A stretch of 17,307 nt of DNA, taken from assembly GCA_947375085.1 (NCBI GenBank), contig CANCEQ010000046.1, positions 1-17,307 of the forward strand, in the 5' to 3' direction. The DNA comes from Flavobacteriales bacterium (lineage in GTDB: Bacteria; Bacteroidota; Bacteroidia; Flavobacteriales; Crocinitomicaceae). A program made the position numbers and the translations under genes. The notes beneath the pieces were generated by a model. That model did not search any database. It was not told where the DNA came from and saw nothing but the letters and a program-made list of their open reading frames with translations. This document shows positions 15,201-17,307 of this stretch, piece by piece. How positions within the stretch are numbered: the stretch's first letter is position 1; each line of letters starts with the position of its first letter.

Positions 15201-16636
15201 TGCCCGGCTACACCATCTGTAGAAAGTTCCCCCACAGTATACGTTTCACCTTTATATGTATACTCATATGCTACCGCTAAAACCTCATCATTATTTAAAG
15301 GTAAATTCAACGAAATAAAACCTAAAAGTGAATTATACGAAAATTCTGCTTCTGTTAATTTACGCGCATTTTGAACCTTCTCATAATGAGTCGCTTGTAC
15401 GAATGGTCCAGGCGCAGCAGTAGTTACATTTAAAGCATTAACAGCATTTGAAAATCCTCTAATATCTGGATTTGCAGGATCAGAAGCCCATTTATATAAT
15501 CCATTCGCGTTGTTATCTGGTAAATCTAATGCGGTATAATTACCTGGATTACCTTGACAGTTGGATTGTTTTGCTTCACCCAAATCGGTAAAAGCAATGA
15601 TATTTCTTGTGTTTTCTGTATTGTTTGTTTTATTCGTCAACCAGACCTCCATTCTTGTAATACTTACACCAGAACTTACAATCGGCAGTGTAGACATTGC
15701 ATGATCATAATTGTCTTTGTGGTATAAATTGACAAAATAATGCTTATTCGATTCGTAATTATCCGCACTTAACTCAAAAGTTTGAACTTGAGCTTTACCT
15801 GCAATATTAATTTCTTGACGTTTTCCTTTGGAAGATGCGGCGATTAAATCAACTGTTGCTCGACCAAACTTTAACTTTGTTTGAACTCCAAATAATGTTT
15901 GAGAACCCTGAATTAAAGTTGTTGGAAGTGGCATAGAAACATTTCCTAATGCAATTTTTTGCATAATTTGATCTTCGTTTCCTGTATATTCTAATTTGGA
16001 AACATTATCAAAATCAAAAGCTGCTTGAGTATTGTAACTTGTACCGATTTTAAATTTCGTTCCAATTTGCCCTACTAAATTTAACTGAATTTGTGGTTGA
16101 AAGTCAAAACGCGTTATATGCCTTTGTTTTACAGGAAGAATTGGATTATCGTAACGAGAAGAATTAACTCCAAATGACAACTCAACTGAACCTGCTGGAC
16201 GAATTGTAATTTGATCTGATCCAAAGAAATTCTCAAACAATTTACTACCAACTTTAATCGGAAATTCAAATGGTCGACTTTTAGCCGTTTGATCTTTTAT
16301 TTGTTCTTTCCAATTGTTACTCTGAGATTTTTGACGATCGTATTCAATATACTCGTCCAACGTCATCATCGATGGATTTCTATAATTTAAATCGGAATTC
16401 CCTACTGTTTCTTTGAAAACATATGTTCCAGTAACAGGATCATATACAATGGTTTGCTTCATAGAAGACGGATCTCCTAAATCGAAACTTTGTGGTTTTG
16501 TTTGAGTCGGGTCAACATTGTTTTTAATAGGAAATCTCAACGTATCTTGCGCCGAAACACACCAAGAAATACTTAGTGATAATAAGAGTAGCGCGACGTT
16601 TTGAACTAAATTATATTTCCTATTTATCTTATTCAA
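9224..16636 (-). CDS. sprA: T9SS outer-membrane translocon SprA (Sov homologue)
   Basis: A 2470-residue protein, within the roughly 2400-2500 residues usual for SprA/Sov. This giant single-chain outer-membrane barrel is the pore for T9SS cargo and is needed for gliding in flavobacteria. A signal peptide (residues 1-29, ending VSA-Q) precedes the conserved SprA N-terminal region, with FPIKVGSKLFENFFGSDQ (125-142), GNVSMPLPTTLIQGSQTLFG (231-250) and SYVDDFEGAQSTIDL (about 818-832). Many predicted beta strands follow, ending in LKLRFNLAGVQ. The start is TTG (16636-16634), 2 bp after the ruvA stop. An in-frame stop lies a short way upstream, and the next methionine falls beyond the signal peptide, so TTG is the only sensible start. 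A Lys/Arg/Glu-rich segment at about 1952-1986 interrupts the barrel sequence. The frame is intact. Confidence 0.96.
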   Translation of the reverse strand: MNKINRKYNLVQNVALLLLSLSISWCVSAQDTLRFPIKNNVDPTQTKPQSFDLGDPSSMKQTIVYDPVTGTYVFKETVGNSDLNYRNPSMMTLDEYIEYDRQKSQSNNWKEQIKDQTAKSRPFEFPIKVGSKLFENFFGSDQITIRPAGSVELSFGVNSSRYDNPILPVKQRHITRFDFQPQIQLNLVGQIGTKFKIGTSYNTQAAFDFDNVSKLEYTGNEDQIMQKIALGNVSMPLPTTLIQGSQTLFGVQTKLKFGRATVDLIAASSKGKRQEINIAGKAQVQTFELSADNYESNKHYFVNLYHKDNYDHAMSTLPIVSSGVSITRMEVWLTNKTNNTENTRNIIAFTDLGEAKQSNCQGNPGNYTALDLPDNNANGLYKWASDPANPDIRGFSNAVNALNVTTAAPGPFVQATHYEKVQNARKLTEAEFSYNSLLGFISLNLPLNNDEVLAVAYEYTYKGETYTVGELSTDGVAGQSALIVKLLKPTITNPKNKLWDLMMKNVYSIGAYQVGQQGFKMNVLYNNPSTSLPVPFFPYPGVDDKLLVELLDMDKINQNNQPFGDGVFDFAPMNFNGNKADNGGTINTKNGRVYFSTIEPFGATLKSKLKTAGLSDVTIDQVAYTELYDSTKTAAQQIPSKNRFSFKGEYQSTVTSDIPLNALNVPEGAVSVTAGGIKLIEGTDYTVDYNLGRVKILNTGILESNTPIKISIESNSVFGFQSKSLVGGRYNYRFNPNFNVGATWMRMMERPVTQKVDIGSEPFKNNILGLDVAYKTNLPFLTKMVDMLPVISTIEKSTLSFTGEFAHIIPGAPSAISKAGISYVDDFEGAQSTIDLKSQNAWKLATIPQGQDDLFPEAKTKLLPNNFKRSKIAWYQIDQLFYASNSYTPQHIKDDPEMLSDSRMRIIQTKELFPNTQLAYGTPTPIQTLDLAYYPLERGMYNYDTTSTVNPDGTWVNPEDRWGGIMRSLSTNDFEQSNIQYIQFWMLDPFNVDAENVNPNAPHNGGTLYFNLGNISEDLLPDAHKSFENGLPAKGVSIQNDLDTTIWARVSSQQSIVNAFDNDDVARANQDVGLDGYKDTDELNAYTNYVNWVNNNATLSPAAKAKMISDPSNDDYTYYRDDRYDADKVNILGRYKKYNGLEGNSPTPTMSNSINQGAYPTAANTSPDIEDINGDNNLAESESYFQYRVSLRPNEIVEGKNYITSIQELTVGSGTTQKKERWIQFKVPVKEYQRKVNGIQDFRSIRFMRMFVKDFDEEVVLRFAKLELVRGEWRKYVDDLNQPGDGLNPEPNSTAFNIGTVNVEENDQRQPIKYEVPPGIVRETDPSQAVQRQLNEQSLVLDVCNLKDGDARATYKNVQFDVRTYKKLKMFVHAEEVSAAMPYNNEDLTLFARLGSDFSDNYYEYEFPLNKTAHGATLPEDIWPESNNMEIVFEDLLNLKAARNKAVENGSNTISYVLEYSEIDPKNPKRMLKVKGSPNLQGIKTIMIGVRNPAKTQKNPWPNGGVDNGAPQCAIIWVNELRLTDFTSEGGSAAVAQAQVQAADFANISMSGNYSGVNWGSVESRVQERQRNEKIGLDLNTNIQLGQFFGKQTRLSLPFFYGHSLNVINPEYDPFNPDIKLADYDLKTRKEKAQLGQDLNERKSFNFTNVRKEAAAGSTPHFWKVSNWAASYSYAENLKKDFNTKYDRTKTYTGGLNYNYSFNAKPLEPFKNVKFIQKSKWWAIVKDMNLFLVPKNVAFTNDLMRSYNERQIRNNLVPDYNFRAVYVKQFTWRRQYTLGYDITKNLKFTFDATNKSIFEEGQGQVNKKDNPDGYRAFKDTIAAQLQSGGKTMEYTQNFSLGYNLPLDKIPALNWMTGNVKYGGSYNWQRAPLGQTDFGNTIQNTRTVNMTSQMNFTNLYNKVPYLKKVNSEGKNQRQAVSSKSKITEKVDDIKGKTTTENKPPVVEKPESEMTEEEKKEKRKRERKEKRKERKEKRKKDREERRKESVDPLAGFLARMLMSVRNVSGTYSMTDGTLLPGFNQDTRILGTSNGLNSPLTSFTFGKQGYDLLGRPNGYDVTTLASSRSTEVGNTTNNWLVKNDALPKAHVVTHTQNITVRGSVEPIKDVMIELNANRVYTNNSSDFYRWQKDDPTSTDPNASGQFRTQSQVETATLTYTTVSTNSAFALSNRGNHYGSATFDKLLENRQLVSALLGQANPTSSKLSSGYYDGYDGSQQQVVLGAFLTSYTNNTVNSRNVNPVKNLPIPNWSINYNGLTKMAFMKKLAKNFVVRHGYSSTVSIAGMQTNLKANEAGTNRDINNNFEAQRVIQNVTIVERFSPLIGVDATWNVGGQGLITKFEIKKDRSATLSLNNNQVTEVLGTEWVIGTGYKFTKVKMPIKNVPASPVNLRFDLSIRDNLTVIRKIVENSNQATAGQKVVSIKSSADYNVGPNLVIQAYYDQVITTPKIATSYPTGNMSCGLKLRFNLAGVQ
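10678..10783 (-). repeat. Lys/Arg/Glu-rich low-complexity segment within sprA
   Basis: Encodes residues about 1952-1986 of SprA, MTEEEKKEKRK then RERKEKRKERKEKRKKDREERRKE-type repeats. On the plus strand it is a pyrimidine-rich tract of TTTCTTT/TTTTCT units with a quasi-repeat of about 12 bases. It is very probably helical and unlike the beta-strand sequence around it. Confidence 0.75.
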
Positions 16637-16638
16637 GC

Positions 16639-17214
16639 TTACAATATTTTCAATGCTTGTTTAATTAATTGCTCAACAGTTTCTTCTCCGGTTGCAATTT
16701 TATCAAGTGCTTTATCGACTAGTTTTTTATCGAAACCTAAAGAGACTAATGCAGTTAACGCATCAAATCGATTTGTATTGTTTTGAGTGAACACATTTTC
16801 CGTTGAAAATGCCATTTTAACCATTTTATCTTTTAAATCAATGATCACGCGTTGAGCCGTTTTCACACCAATTCCTTTTACACTTTGAATTGTTTTTACA
16901 TCCTCCGACTGAATAGCATGTGCTACTTCAACAGGTGTCAATGACGAAAGCATAATCATAGCAGTATTAGGACCAATACCCGAAACGGAAATCAAATGAT
17001 TGAAAATATCGCGTTCTTCTTTTGTTGCAAAACCAAATAACAATTGCGCATCTTCACGTACAATAAATTGCGTGAAAATTTTTATAGACTCATCCGAACC
17101 TATTGCAGAAAAGGTTGTCAATGAGATTTTTACCTCATAACCAACCCCACTGCATTCTATAATCAATGCAGTCGGATTTTTCTCGATTAACTTCCCGTTT
17201 AAATGTGAAATCAT
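16639..17214 (-). CDS. ruvA: Holliday junction DNA helicase subunit RuvA
   Basis: A 191-residue RuvA, which binds four-way junctions as a tetramer and loads the RuvB motor. The N-terminal OB-fold begins MISHLNGKLIEKNPTALIIE and includes ECSGVGYEVKISLTT. Two helix-hairpin-helix motifs follow: LISVSGIGPNTAMIMLSSL (about 73-91) and IQSVKGIGVKTAQRVIIDLK (about 108-127). The C-terminal domain that contacts RuvB is DALTALVSLGFDKKLVDKAL. Its ATG is 2 bp after the stop of the upstream malic-enzyme-like gene, and its stop is 2 bp before the sprA start, so all three are probably on one transcript. No ruvB is in the window. Confidence 0.97.
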   Translation of the reverse strand: MISHLNGKLIEKNPTALIIECSGVGYEVKISLTTFSAIGSDESIKIFTQFIVREDAQLLFGFATKEERDIFNHLISVSGIGPNTAMIMLSSLTPVEVAHAIQSEDVKTIQSVKGIGVKTAQRVIIDLKDKMVKMAFSTENVFTQNNTNRFDALTALVSLGFDKKLVDKALDKIATGEETVEQLIKQALKIL

Positions 17215-17216
17215 TC

Positions 17217-17307
17217 TTACTTATTTTGAGCGTCTACAACGGCAACTTTCACCATATTAATTATCTCTCTTACTGAAGATCCCAATTGAAGTACGTGAAT
17301 TGATTTT
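17217..17307 (-). CDS. C-terminal end of a probable NADP-dependent malic enzyme
   Basis: Only the last 29 codons and the stop are present (gene cut by the right edge). The peptide runs KSIHVLQLGSSVREIINMVK then VAVVDAQNK. The S-S-V-R-E-I-x-N-M-x-x-x-A-V-V-D-A-Q pattern matches the C-terminus of the malic enzyme/phosphotransacetylase fusion, in which it belongs to the PTA-like domain. A malic enzyme gene next to ruvA and sprA is also a known flavobacterial arrangement, as far as I recall. It ends 2 bp before the ruvA ATG. With so little sequence the identity is probable but not certain. Confidence 0.65.
   Translation of the reverse strand, partial: KSIHVLQLGSSVREIINMVKVAVVDAQNK

Overview
The window is AT-rich and comes from a member of the Bacteroidota, most likely order Flavobacteriales. 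The evidence is SprA (the outer-membrane translocon of type IX secretion, T9SS), a secreted protein with a T9SS C-terminal sorting domain, TAnnTTTG-type -7 promoter boxes, and a DksA-like protein with a decayed zinc site. A family such as Crocinitomicaceae is possible, but sequence alone cannot fix this.

Layout. At the left edge is the N-terminal part of an antiquitin-type aldehyde dehydrogenase on the minus strand (1-512). Next comes a solitary REP-associated tyrosine transposase (RAYT, 716-1459). A plus-strand cluster follows: DksA/TraR-like regulator, lipoprotein signal peptidase LspA, a secreted DUF5060/glycosidase-like protein and a small lipoprotein (1567-5018). The spacings are 7 bp, an 11-bp overlap and 30 bp, which suggests one operon. 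A T9SS-exported leucine-rich-repeat protein (5172-6188) stands alone between several inverted repeats. PhoH (6433-7758) ends at a clear hairpin terminator. The right half is a minus-strand operon read right to left: the C-terminal end of a probable malic enzyme, ruvA, sprA, a GNAT acetyltransferase and a TIGR01777-type epimerase. Junctions there are 2 bp, 2 bp, a 1-base stop/start overlap and 27 bp.

How the genes connect. LspA matures lipoproteins, and a predicted lipoprotein lies two genes downstream. SprA forms the pore through which T9SS cargo crosses the outer membrane, and the LRR protein carries the matching sorting domain. The rest is housekeeping: Holliday-junction processing, PhoH ATPase, stress regulation and carbon metabolism.

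Most unusual region. The RAYT gene has REP-like GGGGCGAA/TTCGCCCC hairpins inside its own reading frame. The segment between its HUH motif and its C-terminal domain has expanded through in-frame tandem repeats of 78, 27 and 6 bp. I see no defence island, CRISPR array, prophage or clearly new multi-gene system.
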